64,000 bases of DNA from Arthrobacter pascens (GTDB taxonomy: Bacteria > Actinomycetota > Actinomycetes > Actinomycetales > Micrococcaceae): positions 2,108,001 to 2,172,000 of the forward strand of contig NZ_JAUSXF010000001.1 in NCBI RefSeq assembly GCF_030816475.1, read 5' to 3'. The translations under genes and the position numbers were made by a program. Below the pieces are notes generated by a model that was not told the DNA's origin, made no database searches, and saw only the letters and a program-made list of their open reading frames with translations. Each line of letters begins with the position of its first letter. Position 1 is the stretch's first letter. Of this stretch, positions 18,971 through 27,057 are shown one piece after another.

Positions 18971-21808
18971 CTAGTGGCCGGCCTCGTACCACGTGGTGCC
19001 GACGCCGATCTGCACGTCCAGGGGCACGCTGAGGTCCGCAGCCGAGCCCATCTGTTCGGTCACGAGCCTTTCCACGGCCTCCCGCTCTCCGGTGGCCACC
19101 TCAAGCACCAGCTCGTCATGGACCTGCAGCAGCATCCGTGATTTGAGGCCCTGCACCTGCAGTTCGTTGTGCACGCCAAGCATTGCCCGCTTGATGATGT
19201 CCGCGGCGGAACCCTGGATGGGTGAGTTCAGGGCTATCCGCTCCGCGTTTTCGCGAAGCTGGCGGTCGGTGCTGGTGAGGTCCGGAAGGTAGCGGCGGCG
19301 GCCCTCGATAGTGGCTGTGTAGCCGTCGATGCGTGCCTGGTCCACTACGCCGCGGAGGTAATCGCGGACCGCGCCGAACCTGTCGAAGTAGTCCTTCATA
19401 AGGGTCCGGGCCTCGTCCACCGAAATCTCCAACTGCTTGGACAGCCCGAAGGACGTCAGGCCGTAAGCGAGGCCGTACGACATCGCCTTGACCTTGGACC
19501 TCATGGCGCTGGTGACTTCCTCGGTGGGTACATGGAAAATATTGGAACCCACGAACCGGTGAAGGTCCTCCCCTTCCTTGTACGCCTGGATCAGGCCGGC
19601 GTCTCCGGAAAGGTGGGCCATGATCCGCATTTCGATCTGCGAGTAGTCGGCGGACAGCAGGCACTCGTAACCGTCACTGACCACAAAGATGCCGCGAACG
19701 CGCCGGCCTTCCTCGCTGCGGATGGGGATGTTCTGCAGGTTGGGGTTGTTGGAGGAGATGCGGCCGGTGGCGGCAACGTTCTGGGCATAGGTGGTGTGGA
19801 TCCGGCCGTCTTCGGTGACCGATTTCTTGAGGGTCTCGAGCATCTGGCTGAGTTTCGCGGACTCGCGGTGCGCCATCAGCTGGACCAGGAATTCGTGGCC
19901 TGTCTTCTCCAGCAGGTTCTTCAGGGATGCGGCGTCGGTGGTGTAGCCGGACTTGATTTTCTTCGTTTTCGGCAGCTGCAGCTCCTCGAAGAGGACGGTC
20001 TGAAGCTGCTTGGGCGAACCAAGGTTGACCTCATGGCCGATCGCCGCGAAGGCGAGTTCCTGCGCGTTGTCGATGACTTTCGCCAGGTCCGCCAGCTGCT
20101 CATCCAGGTGCGGCAGGTCAATGGCAATACCTGCCAGTTCCATGTCGGCGAGCACCCGGCTGACGGGCAGTTCAAGGGTGCTCAGCAGGTCAGCCGCTTT
20201 GCGTTCGGTGAGTTCGGATTCGAAATAGCGGCTGAGGGCCTGGACCACCGCCGCTACCCGGACCAGCGCGTCCGCAGCGGCTGCATCGTCGCCGTCGAAC
20301 GACAGCTCAAGCTGGCCTGCCTTGGCAGTTTCCGTGGACAGGCTGATGTTGAGGTGGTGCTGGGCCAGCTCCGCGAGTTCATAGGTGCGGCGGTCCGGCT
20401 GGATGAGGTACCCGGAGATTGAGGTGTCATCCACCACCCCTTCCAGTCCCAGGCCACGGCTGGACAGGGCCTTCAGCGCAGCCTTGTAGCCGTGCATGAC
20501 CTTCGGCGATTTGTCGTCCCGCAGCCAGTCCGCCAGGACGTTTTCAGCGTCCGCGTCCTGGCCGGCAAGGTCGATATAGACGGCGGCGTCGTCCCGGACG
20601 ATGGCTATTGCGGCGGCGTCTTCGCCGATCCGGCCGGGCACGAGGTCAATGGCGACGGCCGACCGCTGCCCGGCTCCGGTCGCGAGGAACCCAGCCAGTT
20701 CAGCTGCGTCGGCCGGCGTGGCGAAGGCGGGCGTGCTGATGGTCTCGCGTTCCGCCAGTTCGAGATCTTCGCTGCTGTAGAGGGCGAAGAGCCGGGCGCG
20801 GATGGTTTTGAATTCCAGCTCGTCGAAGAGCTGCTCCAGGGCGGCCTCGTCAGGCCGCGGCTCGGCGAGGTCGTCCAACGTTACCGGCAGTTCCAGATCG
20901 GTGTGGAGCCTGTTCAGCCGCCGGTTGCGCCTGACGTCCTCGACGTTTTCGCGGAGCGCGTCTCCTACCTTGCCGCCGATGGCATCCAGGTGCTCCAGCA
21001 CGCCTTCGAGTCCGCCGTAGAGGTTGATCCACTTGGCTGCGGTTTTAGGTCCGACGCCGGGAACGCCCGGCAGGTTGTCCGAGGACTCCCCCACCAGTGC
21101 GGCGAGGTCTGAGTACTGCGGTGGCGTGACGAAGTACTTTTCCTGGATGGCCGCAGCGTCCAGCCGTGGGATATCGCTGACGCCCTTCCGGGGGTAGAGC
21201 ACAAAAACGTTGTCCGTGATGAGCTGGAACGCGTCGCGGTCGCCTGTGACCAGGAGTACTTCATAACCGGCTTTTTCCCCCATCGTGGCGAGGGTTGCCA
21301 GGATGTCATCCGCCTCGTATCCGGGCATCTTGATGGTCTTGATTCCCCATGCGCCCATGACCTTGTCAATGAGGTCGATCTGGCCGCTCATTTCCCGCGG
21401 GGTTTCGTTTCGGCCGCCCTTGTAGTCGCTGTATTCGGCCTTGCGGTGGGTGGTGTCGTCGGAGACGTCGAAGGCGACGGCGATGTGGGTGGGCTTCTGT
21501 TCCTTGATCAGGTTGATGAGCATGGACGTGAAGCCGTGAATGGCGTTGGTGTGCTGCCCGTTCGCCGTGGAGAACTTGTCCGCCGGCAGTGCGAAAAAGG
21601 CGCGGAACGCCATCGAGTGCCCGTCCAGCACCAGCAGGCGCGGCTGGTCCGTCAGGGGAACCACGGGAGCTTCCGTCGCTGAAACCGATCGGCCGGCGGG
21701 CGGCGGAACCGTCACATCCTGCAAGGCAGCGTCAAAGCGCAGGGCAGCGTCGTCCCCGGGGACGGCTGTTTCGGACGGGAAGGGGGCCGGTTTGGTAGTT
21801 TCACTCAC
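18971..21808 (-). CDS. polA: DNA polymerase I
   Basis: PolA of 945 aa counted from GTG 21808. The N-terminal 5'-3' exonuclease begins at LLVLDGHSMAFRAFFALP. The middle domain, equivalent to proofreading, lacks the DxE metal-binding motif (the site reads AIDLVPGRIGED), so 3'-5' exonuclease activity is probably absent, as in mycobacterial PolA. The polymerase domain is complete, with motif A LLSADYSQIEMRIMAHLSGD and motif C QVHDELVLE. It fills gaps in repair and removes primers. The extra N-terminal codons of a longer open frame overlap the divergent hotdog gene and look unreal. Confidence 0.96.
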   Translation of the reverse strand: MSETTKPAPFPSETAVPGDDAALRFDAALQDVTVPPPAGRSVSATEAPVVPLTDQPRLLVLDGHSMAFRAFFALPADKFSTANGQHTNAIHGFTSMLINLIKEQKPTHIAVAFDVSDDTTHRKAEYSDYKGGRNETPREMSGQIDLIDKVMGAWGIKTIKMPGYEADDILATLATMGEKAGYEVLLVTGDRDAFQLITDNVFVLYPRKGVSDIPRLDAAAIQEKYFVTPPQYSDLAALVGESSDNLPGVPGVGPKTAAKWINLYGGLEGVLEHLDAIGGKVGDALRENVEDVRRNRRLNRLHTDLELPVTLDDLAEPRPDEAALEQLFDELEFKTIRARLFALYSSEDLELAERETISTPAFATPADAAELAGFLATGAGQRSAVAIDLVPGRIGEDAAAIAIVRDDAAVYIDLAGQDADAENVLADWLRDDKSPKVMHGYKAALKALSSRGLGLEGVVDDTSISGYLIQPDRRTYELAELAQHHLNISLSTETAKAGQLELSFDGDDAAAADALVRVAAVVQALSRYFESELTERKAADLLSTLELPVSRVLADMELAGIAIDLPHLDEQLADLAKVIDNAQELAFAAIGHEVNLGSPKQLQTVLFEELQLPKTKKIKSGYTTDAASLKNLLEKTGHEFLVQLMAHRESAKLSQMLETLKKSVTEDGRIHTTYAQNVAATGRISSNNPNLQNIPIRSEEGRRVRGIFVVSDGYECLLSADYSQIEMRIMAHLSGDAGLIQAYKEGEDLHRFVGSNIFHVPTEEVTSAMRSKVKAMSYGLAYGLTSFGLSKQLEISVDEARTLMKDYFDRFGAVRDYLRGVVDQARIDGYTATIEGRRRYLPDLTSTDRQLRENAERIALNSPIQGSAADIIKRAMLGVHNELQVQGLKSRMLLQVHDELVLEVATGEREAVERLVTEQMGSAADLSVPLDVQIGVGTTWYEAGH

Positions 21809-21827
21809 AGGTGCCAGCCTAGTTCCC

Positions 21828-22304
21828 ATGATGGACAATTTCACGCCGGGCCCCTTCACGGACGAGCTGCGTAGCGCCGGCATACCGGACCACCTCCACG
21901 ATTGGCTGGGCGAGTTCGGAATCGGAGCGCTGGTGGTGAAAATGGGGATCCGTTTCCTCGAGATGAATCCGGAGCGGACGGTGGCCACCATGCCGGTGGA
22001 GGGCAATACGCAGGTGGCAGGCATCCTGCATGGCGGCGCCCATGTGGTCCTGGCTGAAACGCTGGGATCCTTTGCCGCGGGGATGCATGCGGGGGCCGGC
22101 CGCCATGCGCTGGGCATCGAGGTCAGCGCCACCCATCACCGTGCCGTTGCCGGCGGAACCGTGACAGGGACGTGCACCGCCATACATCTGGGACGGACCC
22201 TCGCAACGCATGAGATCGTGATGACGGATGAAAAAGGGCGCCGGCTGTCCACCGCGCGGATCACGAACCTCCTGCGCGACAACGAGGCTACTAACGAAGG
22301 CTGA
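21828..22304 (+). CDS. hotdog-fold thioesterase (PaaI-like)
   Basis: Protein of 158 aa with the hotdog thioesterase layout. The block QVAGILHGGAHVVLAETLGSFAA is the active-site helix region and the pattern HRAVAGGTVTGTCTAIHLGRTL follows. Relatives hydrolyse aryl- or acyl-CoA thioesters, such as 1,4-dihydroxy-2-naphthoyl-CoA in menaquinone synthesis or phenylacetate intermediates. Paired ATGs at 21828/21831 begin it, 19 bp from the polA start on the other strand. The substrate is not predictable from sequence. Confidence 0.88.
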   Translation: MMDNFTPGPFTDELRSAGIPDHLHDWLGEFGIGALVVKMGIRFLEMNPERTVATMPVEGNTQVAGILHGGAHVVLAETLGSFAAGMHAGAGRHALGIEVSATHHRAVAGGTVTGTCTAIHLGRTLATHEIVMTDEKGRRLSTARITNLLRDNEATNEG

Positions 22305-22336
22305 CGGGCGGATCCGGACGGAGTCCGGCGCCGTCA
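22302..22336. terminator. stem-loop between convergent genes, possible terminator
   Basis: TGACGG, then CCGGAC-GGA-GTCCGG, then CCGTCA form a two-part stem between the hotdog gene stop (22304) and the reductase stop (22334). It has no clear U-run, so termination is only plausible. Confidence 0.4.
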
Positions 22337-22897
22337 GGCGTCTGCGGCCCCGCCCGTCGGACTAATCGCATACCGAAGTTCCACGATCCCGCGTCCCAGG
22401 GTGCGGGAGGCAGTGAGCTCAAGCGGCGGCGTCGGGCCTTCCAGCGGCAGCAGCGGCTTTCCGTTCCCCAGGACCACGGGGATCACCGAGACGATCAGCT
22501 CGTCCAGCAGGCCGGCGTCGGCGAACTGTGCGGCGAGGTTGCCACCGCCCACCACCCAGACGTTCCTGCCGGCTGCGGCGTCCTTGAAATCCTGGACAAA
22601 CTCGCCGACGTCGCCGCGGACGAAGGTGATGTCCGAGCCGGGCGGGGCGGCGTGCTCATGGCGGGTGAAGACATAACAGCGGGTGGAGGGGTAGGGCCAG
22701 TTTCCTGGTTCGTGCTTCATCAGCCAGGCGAACGTTTCCCCGCCCATCACGATGCAGCCCACGCCGTCCATGAACGACTCGTAGCTTTCCTTGCCGCCCT
22801 CGAAGCCGTCAAACTGCAGAAGCCAGGCCAGGTCATCGTCCGGGGTGGCAATGAAACCGTCGAGGGATGACGCCACAAAGTACTGGATACGGGACAT
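22334..22897 (-). CDS. dihydrofolate reductase/RibD C-terminal family protein
   Basis: Protein of 187 aa with the RibD_C/DHFR-like reductase fold. The N-terminus YFVASSLDGFIATPDDDLAW and the NADPH-binding block NVWVVGGGNLAAQF are diagnostic, with ELIVSVIPVVLGNGKPLLP following. Such proteins use NADPH, but stand-alone members act on unknown substrates and are usually not true folate reductases. ATG 22897 is the start. It is convergent with the hotdog gene. Confidence 0.88.
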   Translation of the reverse strand: MSRIQYFVASSLDGFIATPDDDLAWLLQFDGFEGGKESYESFMDGVGCIVMGGETFAWLMKHEPGNWPYPSTRCYVFTRHEHAAPPGSDITFVRGDVGEFVQDFKDAAAGRNVWVVGGGNLAAQFADAGLLDELIVSVIPVVLGNGKPLLPLEGPTPPLELTASRTLGRGIVELRYAISPTGGAADA

Positions 22898-22949
22898 GCT
22901 TCCAGCCTAGCTACGGGCACCGGCAGTGCCCAGAGGCGGAACCGGAGGG

Positions 22950-23171
22950 CTACTTGCTGAAGTAGGGAATGATCAGGTAGAGGCCGTACAGCACGGCAAG
23001 GCCGCACAACCCGAAGCACAGGATGGCCAGGGACCGTGTGAGGCGCGGCGAGGACTGCTCCGCATCGCCTGCGATGGCCGTGAGCCTGACGCCAAGTGAG
23101 TACAGGACCACCACGGTCACGGCGGCGACCAGGGTTGCGCCGGCCACGGTCAGGAGTTCCAACCACTTCAT
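22950..23171 (-). CDS. small two-helix membrane protein coupled to pit
   Basis: Protein of 73 aa, MKWLELLTVAG at the start and LYGLYLIIPYFSK at the end. Two hydrophobic helices (about residues 7-30 and 46-68) flank a short polar loop with several serines and charged residues, suggesting a helical hairpin in the membrane. Its ATG overlaps the pit stop by 4 nt, so it is translationally coupled to the phosphate permease and probably made with it. I know of no named family; a subunit or regulator of Pit is an inference from the coupling. Confidence 0.75.
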   Translation of the reverse strand: MKWLELLTVAGATLVAAVTVVVLYSLGVRLTAIAGDAEQSSPRLTRSLAILCFGLCGLAVLYGLYLIIPYFSK

Positions 23172-24385
23172 CGCTGAGTATCCTTCGGCTTGTTCGCGTT
23201 GGCCCGGGCCCGGGCGAGTGCTTTCTTCTTGGCGAAGCGGACGGCCTGCCCGGCTTCCTCGACCTCGACGGCGTTCTGGTGGCCCACCCTGGACTTGCGG
23301 GAATACAAGAACATGAACAACACGGCAGCGGTTCCGACGACGGCGGCGATCACCACGCCCGCCAGGCCGGTCTTGACCAGCAGCGCGGTGAGCGCACCGA
23401 CGATGCCGGCAGCAGGGAGGGTGAAGAGCCAACCGAGGGCGATCTTGCCCACCATGTTCCAGCGCACGGTGGTGCCTTTCCGGCCCATTCCGGACCCGAT
23501 GACCGAGCCGGAAGCCACCTGGGTGGTGGAAAGCGCGAAGCCCAGGTGCGAGGATGCAAGGATGGCGGAGGCTGTGCTCGTCTCGGCTGCGAAGCCCTGG
23601 GCGGGCTTGACCTCCGTGAGTCCTGATCCCATGGTGCGGATGATGCGCCAGCCGCCGGCATAGGTTCCGACCGCGATTGCCAAAGCACAGGCGGCAATAA
23701 CCCACAGCTGCGGACCGGTGCCGGTGGGCTGGCTGCCCGCAGCGATCAGCACAAGGGTAATGATGCCCATGGTCTTCTGTGCGTCGTTAGTGCCGTGGGC
23801 CAGTGCCACCAGGCTGGACGTGAAGATCTGCCCGGTACGGAATCCGCCGCGCTTCTGGGTCAGCTTGCTGCCGGTTTCCGGGTCGTGCCGCGCGGTCAGG
23901 GCGTAGGCGAGGCGGGTACAGAGATAGGCAACAGCACCGGCGATGACGGGCGCAAAAACGGCCGGCAGGATGACTTTCTGAAGCAGGACCTCAAGATTCA
24001 CCGAGTTGAAGCCAATGCCTGCGATGGCTGCGCCGATCAGCCCGCCGAACAGGGCGTGGGATGAACTCGACGGGAGCCCCTTCAGCCAGGTGATCATGTT
24101 CCAGAGAATGGCGCCCATGAGGCCGGCGAAAATGATGTCAGGAGTGATCTGTACACCGCCCGAACCTTCCCTGATGATACCGCCTGAGACTGTCTTGGCC
24201 ACCTCCGTCGACAGGAAGGCGCCCACCAGGTTCAGGATGGCGGCAAGGGTCACAGCAGTCTTCGGTTTGATGGCGCCGGTGGCGATGGGCGTAGCCATTG
24301 CGTTGGCGGTGTCATGGAAGCCGTTCGTGAAGTCGAAAAATAGTGCCAGTGCGATGACCAGCGCCACCATTAAGGTGATATCCAC
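23168..24385 (-). CDS. pit: inorganic phosphate transporter, PiT family
   Basis: Permease of 405 aa with the two PHO4 repeats. The N-terminal signature is FFDFTNGFHDTANAMATPI and the C-terminal one is ALAHGTNDAQKTMGI, both with the GxNDA/HD residues that bind phosphate and cations. About ten hydrophobic segments are visible. It imports metal-phosphate or phosphate with protons at low affinity. ATG 24385 is the start. The 150-bp upstream region has a weak resemblance to Pho repeats, not convincing. The coupled small protein follows it. Confidence 0.95.
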   Translation of the reverse strand: MDITLMVALVIALALFFDFTNGFHDTANAMATPIATGAIKPKTAVTLAAILNLVGAFLSTEVAKTVSGGIIREGSGGVQITPDIIFAGLMGAILWNMITWLKGLPSSSSHALFGGLIGAAIAGIGFNSVNLEVLLQKVILPAVFAPVIAGAVAYLCTRLAYALTARHDPETGSKLTQKRGGFRTGQIFTSSLVALAHGTNDAQKTMGIITLVLIAAGSQPTGTGPQLWVIAACALAIAVGTYAGGWRIIRTMGSGLTEVKPAQGFAAETSTASAILASSHLGFALSTTQVASGSVIGSGMGRKGTTVRWNMVGKIALGWLFTLPAAGIVGALTALLVKTGLAGVVIAAVVGTAAVLFMFLYSRKSRVGHQNAVEVEEAGQAVRFAKKKALARARANANKPKDTQR

Positions 24386-24536
24386 CTGTTGCCCAATCTG
24401 CAGAGTCGACGTTCAGCAGTTTCTTTCCCCGCCTGCCCTGCACAGCATAATTCACCTGTTGTTCGGGTGGAATGACCTGTGGCGGATACAGAACCGGCTT
24501 GAAACCTTATCGATCGTACGCGTCCGGGGCATGAGG

Positions 24537-25046
24537 TCAAAACACCGGCCTTTCCAGGAACGACCGGACCGCGGCGAACTCCCCCGGCGAGATTCCCTGC
24601 CGCGGATCGGGTGACACCAGCAGAATCCGCCGGCCCAGGATCCTGGCCCACGCCTGGGCCTCCTGTTCAAACCGGAGCTGGTCGTCGATCCATACCAGGG
24701 CGTCCGGACCTGAGCCGGCCACATCGTCCTGGATGGCACGAAGTTTCCACCAGCCTTCTCCCCCAGTTCCGCCGTCGGCCGTCAGGTACGGCCAGTGTCC
24801 GGCGTCGAGCCCGATTGCCGGGCACAGATACTCCGGCGCCAGGTCCTCCCAGCTGGTAACCCACACACACCGCAGCCCCGCCACTCCGGCAAGGCCGTTC
24901 AGCCCGTCGACCAGCTCCTGCGCGTAGGCCACGGGCAGGAGACCGGCGTTGGCGAACTGCCATTCCGAGCCCCACCCGCTGACCCCTGCCGGACCGAACG
25001 GACAGATGACGCCGTCCACGTCCAGGTAGAGGGAAACCCGAGCCAC
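24537..25046 (-). CDS. HAD-superfamily protein
   Basis: Protein of 169 aa from GTG 25046, with GGGGAG ahead of it at a good distance. The HAD motifs are LYLDVDGVICPFG near the N-terminus, CVWVTSWEDLA for motif II, and VWIDDQLRFEQ as the acidic motif IV. It has no large cap insertion. It resembles the small HAD domains found in bacterial RNA-repair proteins, but stand-alone. A phosphatase role is likely and the substrate is unknown. The frame could be read further upstream to 25166 but that overlaps the next gene. Confidence 0.82.
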   Translation of the reverse strand: MARVSLYLDVDGVICPFGPAGVSGWGSEWQFANAGLLPVAYAQELVDGLNGLAGVAGLRCVWVTSWEDLAPEYLCPAIGLDAGHWPYLTADGGTGGEGWWKLRAIQDDVAGSGPDALVWIDDQLRFEQEAQAWARILGRRILLVSPDPRQGISPGEFAAVRSFLERPVF

Positions 25047-25065
25047 CGCCGCTGCTCCCCGCCGG

Positions 25066-25749
25066 TCAGCGCTGCGGGAAGTCAGAGGAACGGCCGGGAT
25101 CCAGCATCGGCGCGACCTTTTCCTCGAGGGCGGCCACTGTGGCGTCCGGAAGGACGATGAGGCCATCTAGTTCCCGGCGGGCCCGCTTGTAGGCGGCCTG
25201 GCGCTCCGCCGGCGTGGCGGCTTCATTCTCGGCGAGCCGCAGCAGCTTCCGGGCAGTGGCCAGCCGTTCACGCTCCGGCCCGGAGAAGTTGGAGTCCCTG
25301 ATCCGCCGCGCTTCCTGCTCGGCAATGGAGAAGGCGACTTCAAAGCTGTTGACTGCTGCCCGGTAGGCCTCGAGCCTCGAGGGGACAGTCAGGTCCCTGG
25401 CAGCGGCAGGCCTGAGTCCGTCCGCCTCCCGTTTGGCCCGCAGGAAGGCAACAGTGAGCGGCTCACGCACATCGGTCATGAGCGGAAAGTCAATCAGCTT
25501 GCCGATGTCCAGTTCATAGTCCAGCCAGCGGCGGTTCACGGAATCGTGTGATGCCATCAGTGACTCCACTTCGGCAAGAGCCACCTGTTCGGCCTGCACC
25601 GCCTGGTTGCGGAGCCGATAGATTTCGAGCCTTCGCTGGTGCCGGCGTTCCGTGGACCGTTGCCAGGAACGCGCCCAGCCGCCCATCACACCGCTGAGGG
25701 GGAAGATCAGCCACCAGAAGTGGGAGAGGAAATCGAAGAGGTGGTCCAC
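25066..25749 (-). CDS. unknown membrane-anchored coiled protein
   Basis: Protein of 227 aa that I do not recognise. One hydrophobic helix (about residues 5-24, FDFLSHFWWLIFPLSGVMGG) is followed by a long charged, alpha-helical body rich in Arg, Glu and Ala, with probable coiled-coil segments around 45-65 and 160-190. This suggests a membrane-tethered cytoplasmic rod. Its stop is 19 bp upstream of the HAD gene start, so the two probably share a message. The neighbours do not suggest a function. Confidence 0.75.
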   Translation of the reverse strand: MDHLFDFLSHFWWLIFPLSGVMGGWARSWQRSTERRHQRRLEIYRLRNQAVQAEQVALAEVESLMASHDSVNRRWLDYELDIGKLIDFPLMTDVREPLTVAFLRAKREADGLRPAAARDLTVPSRLEAYRAAVNSFEVAFSIAEQEARRIRDSNFSGPERERLATARKLLRLAENEAATPAERQAAYKRARRELDGLIVLPDATVAALEEKVAPMLDPGRSSDFPQR

Positions 25750-25806
25750 GCTTCCATCGTCGCACCGCGTGCACCCCGCCTCAAGGACCGCAGGTGCGCG
25801 TCCGGT

Positions 25807-27057
25807 TCAGGCGGACAGGACCACGGTCCGCGCGTTGTCCTTGTCCGCCGGAGCCCCCGGCTGGTCCCGGCCGTACAGCCAGTCGTTGTACTGGAAGTCC
25901 CCGTCCTTCCGGCTCTTGAAGAGCAGGTTCCGCAGAGTCCGTGACAGCCCGGAGACGTGCCAGGACTCGCCCCAGATCCGGGCTGTCCGCTGGACCCTGG
26001 AGGTGCGGGCGGCGCGCATCGTGTTGAAGTCCCTGATGGCCTGGTCCCATGCGGCGGCGTGCACACCCTCATCCGTAAAGACGGTTCCCAAGGAGACATC
26101 CTGGAGCACCGCGGCATCTTCGAGCGCCTGGCAGGCGCCCTGCGCCAGGTACTGCAGCATGGGGTGGGCGGCGTCGCCCATCAGGACCAGCCGGCCTGCC
26201 ACCCAGTTTTCGATCGGGTCGCGGTCGTACATGGGCCAGCGGATCCCCGTGGCCAGGTTCTTGAGCGCCTCCCGTACGGCGGGGACGCAGTCAGCGTAGG
26301 CCGCCTCGAGTTCGTCCACGCCCCCGTACTGTTCCTCGCCCCGTTCGAAAGACGCGGATTTGAAGACGGCCACGGTGTTCAGCAGCTCACCCTTGCGCAG
26401 GGGATACTGCACCAGGTGGCAGTCCGGGCCGAGGTAGACGATGACGTCCTCCAGATCTGCCGGTGGAGTGTCCGCAGTGACGGGGACGGTTCCGCGGTAG
26501 GCAACGTACGACGACGGGACCGGGCTGTCCTGCGCAACACCGGACCGGAGGGTGGACTTGAGTCCGTCGGCGCCGATCACGACGTCGGCTTCGTAGTCCT
26601 CACCGGCTGCAGTGTGCGCGATCCCCCTGCCGCCGATGGTTTCGACGCTTTCCACCATGACGTCGTTGACGAGGCGGACACCGGCGGCCTGGCAGGCTTC
26701 GAGCAGTATCCGGTGCAGGTCACTGCGGTGAATGACCACATAGGGAGCCCCGTAGCGTGCCTCGAAGTCGCTGCCGAGCGTCTGGCGGGTGAGCTCCTCC
26801 CCGGTCACCGCATCGCGGAACACGAGGTGCTTGGGCCGGACGCCGATCTCCAGTGCCTTCCCGAGCAGGCCCCAGCGCTTGAGGACCCGCGAGGCGTTCG
26901 GAGCCATCTGCAAACCGGCACCCACCTCGCCGAATTCCGGGGCGCGCTCAACCAGCGTCACCTGCGCGCCGTTCTCCCGCAGTGCAAGGGCGCCGGCCAG
27001 GCCGGCCATCCCCCCGCCGATAACAAGGACATCCGTGGACTGTTTCCGGTCAGACAT
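25807..27057 (-). CDS. 3-hydroxybenzoate 6-hydroxylase (FAD monooxygenase)
   Basis: Class A flavin monooxygenase of 416 aa. The FAD fold is GGGMAGLAGALALRENG near residue 14, the DG motif is GADGLKS, and the second FAD motif is GDAAHPMLQYLAQGACQALED. It would use NAD(P)H and O2 to convert 3-hydroxybenzoate to gentisate. The assignment comes from its similarity to that family and from its neighbours: a ring-cleavage set for gentisate on the opposite strand. The ATG overlaps the MFS stop by 8 nt, so they form one transcript. Salicylate 5-hydroxylase is a possible alternative substrate. Confidence 0.85.
   Translation of the reverse strand: MSDRKQSTDVLVIGGGMAGLAGALALRENGAQVTLVERAPEFGEVGAGLQMAPNASRVLKRWGLLGKALEIGVRPKHLVFRDAVTGEELTRQTLGSDFEARYGAPYVVIHRSDLHRILLEACQAAGVRLVNDVMVESVETIGGRGIAHTAAGEDYEADVVIGADGLKSTLRSGVAQDSPVPSSYVAYRGTVPVTADTPPADLEDVIVYLGPDCHLVQYPLRKGELLNTVAVFKSASFERGEEQYGGVDELEAAYADCVPAVREALKNLATGIRWPMYDRDPIENWVAGRLVLMGDAAHPMLQYLAQGACQALEDAAVLQDVSLGTVFTDEGVHAAAWDQAIRDFNTMRAARTSRVQRTARIWGESWHVSGLSRTLRNLLFKSRKDGDFQYNDWLYGRDQPGAPADKDNARTVVLSA

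Noticed and set aside
21809..22132. N-terminal extension of polA to 22132
   Set aside because: It overlaps the divergent hotdog gene and has low-complexity sequence. Family similarity begins well after GTG 21808.
24445..24470. Pho-box-like repeats upstream of pit
   Set aside because: ATTCACCTGTT and GTTCGGGTGG match the repeat only partly and lie on the opposite orientation; too weak to call.
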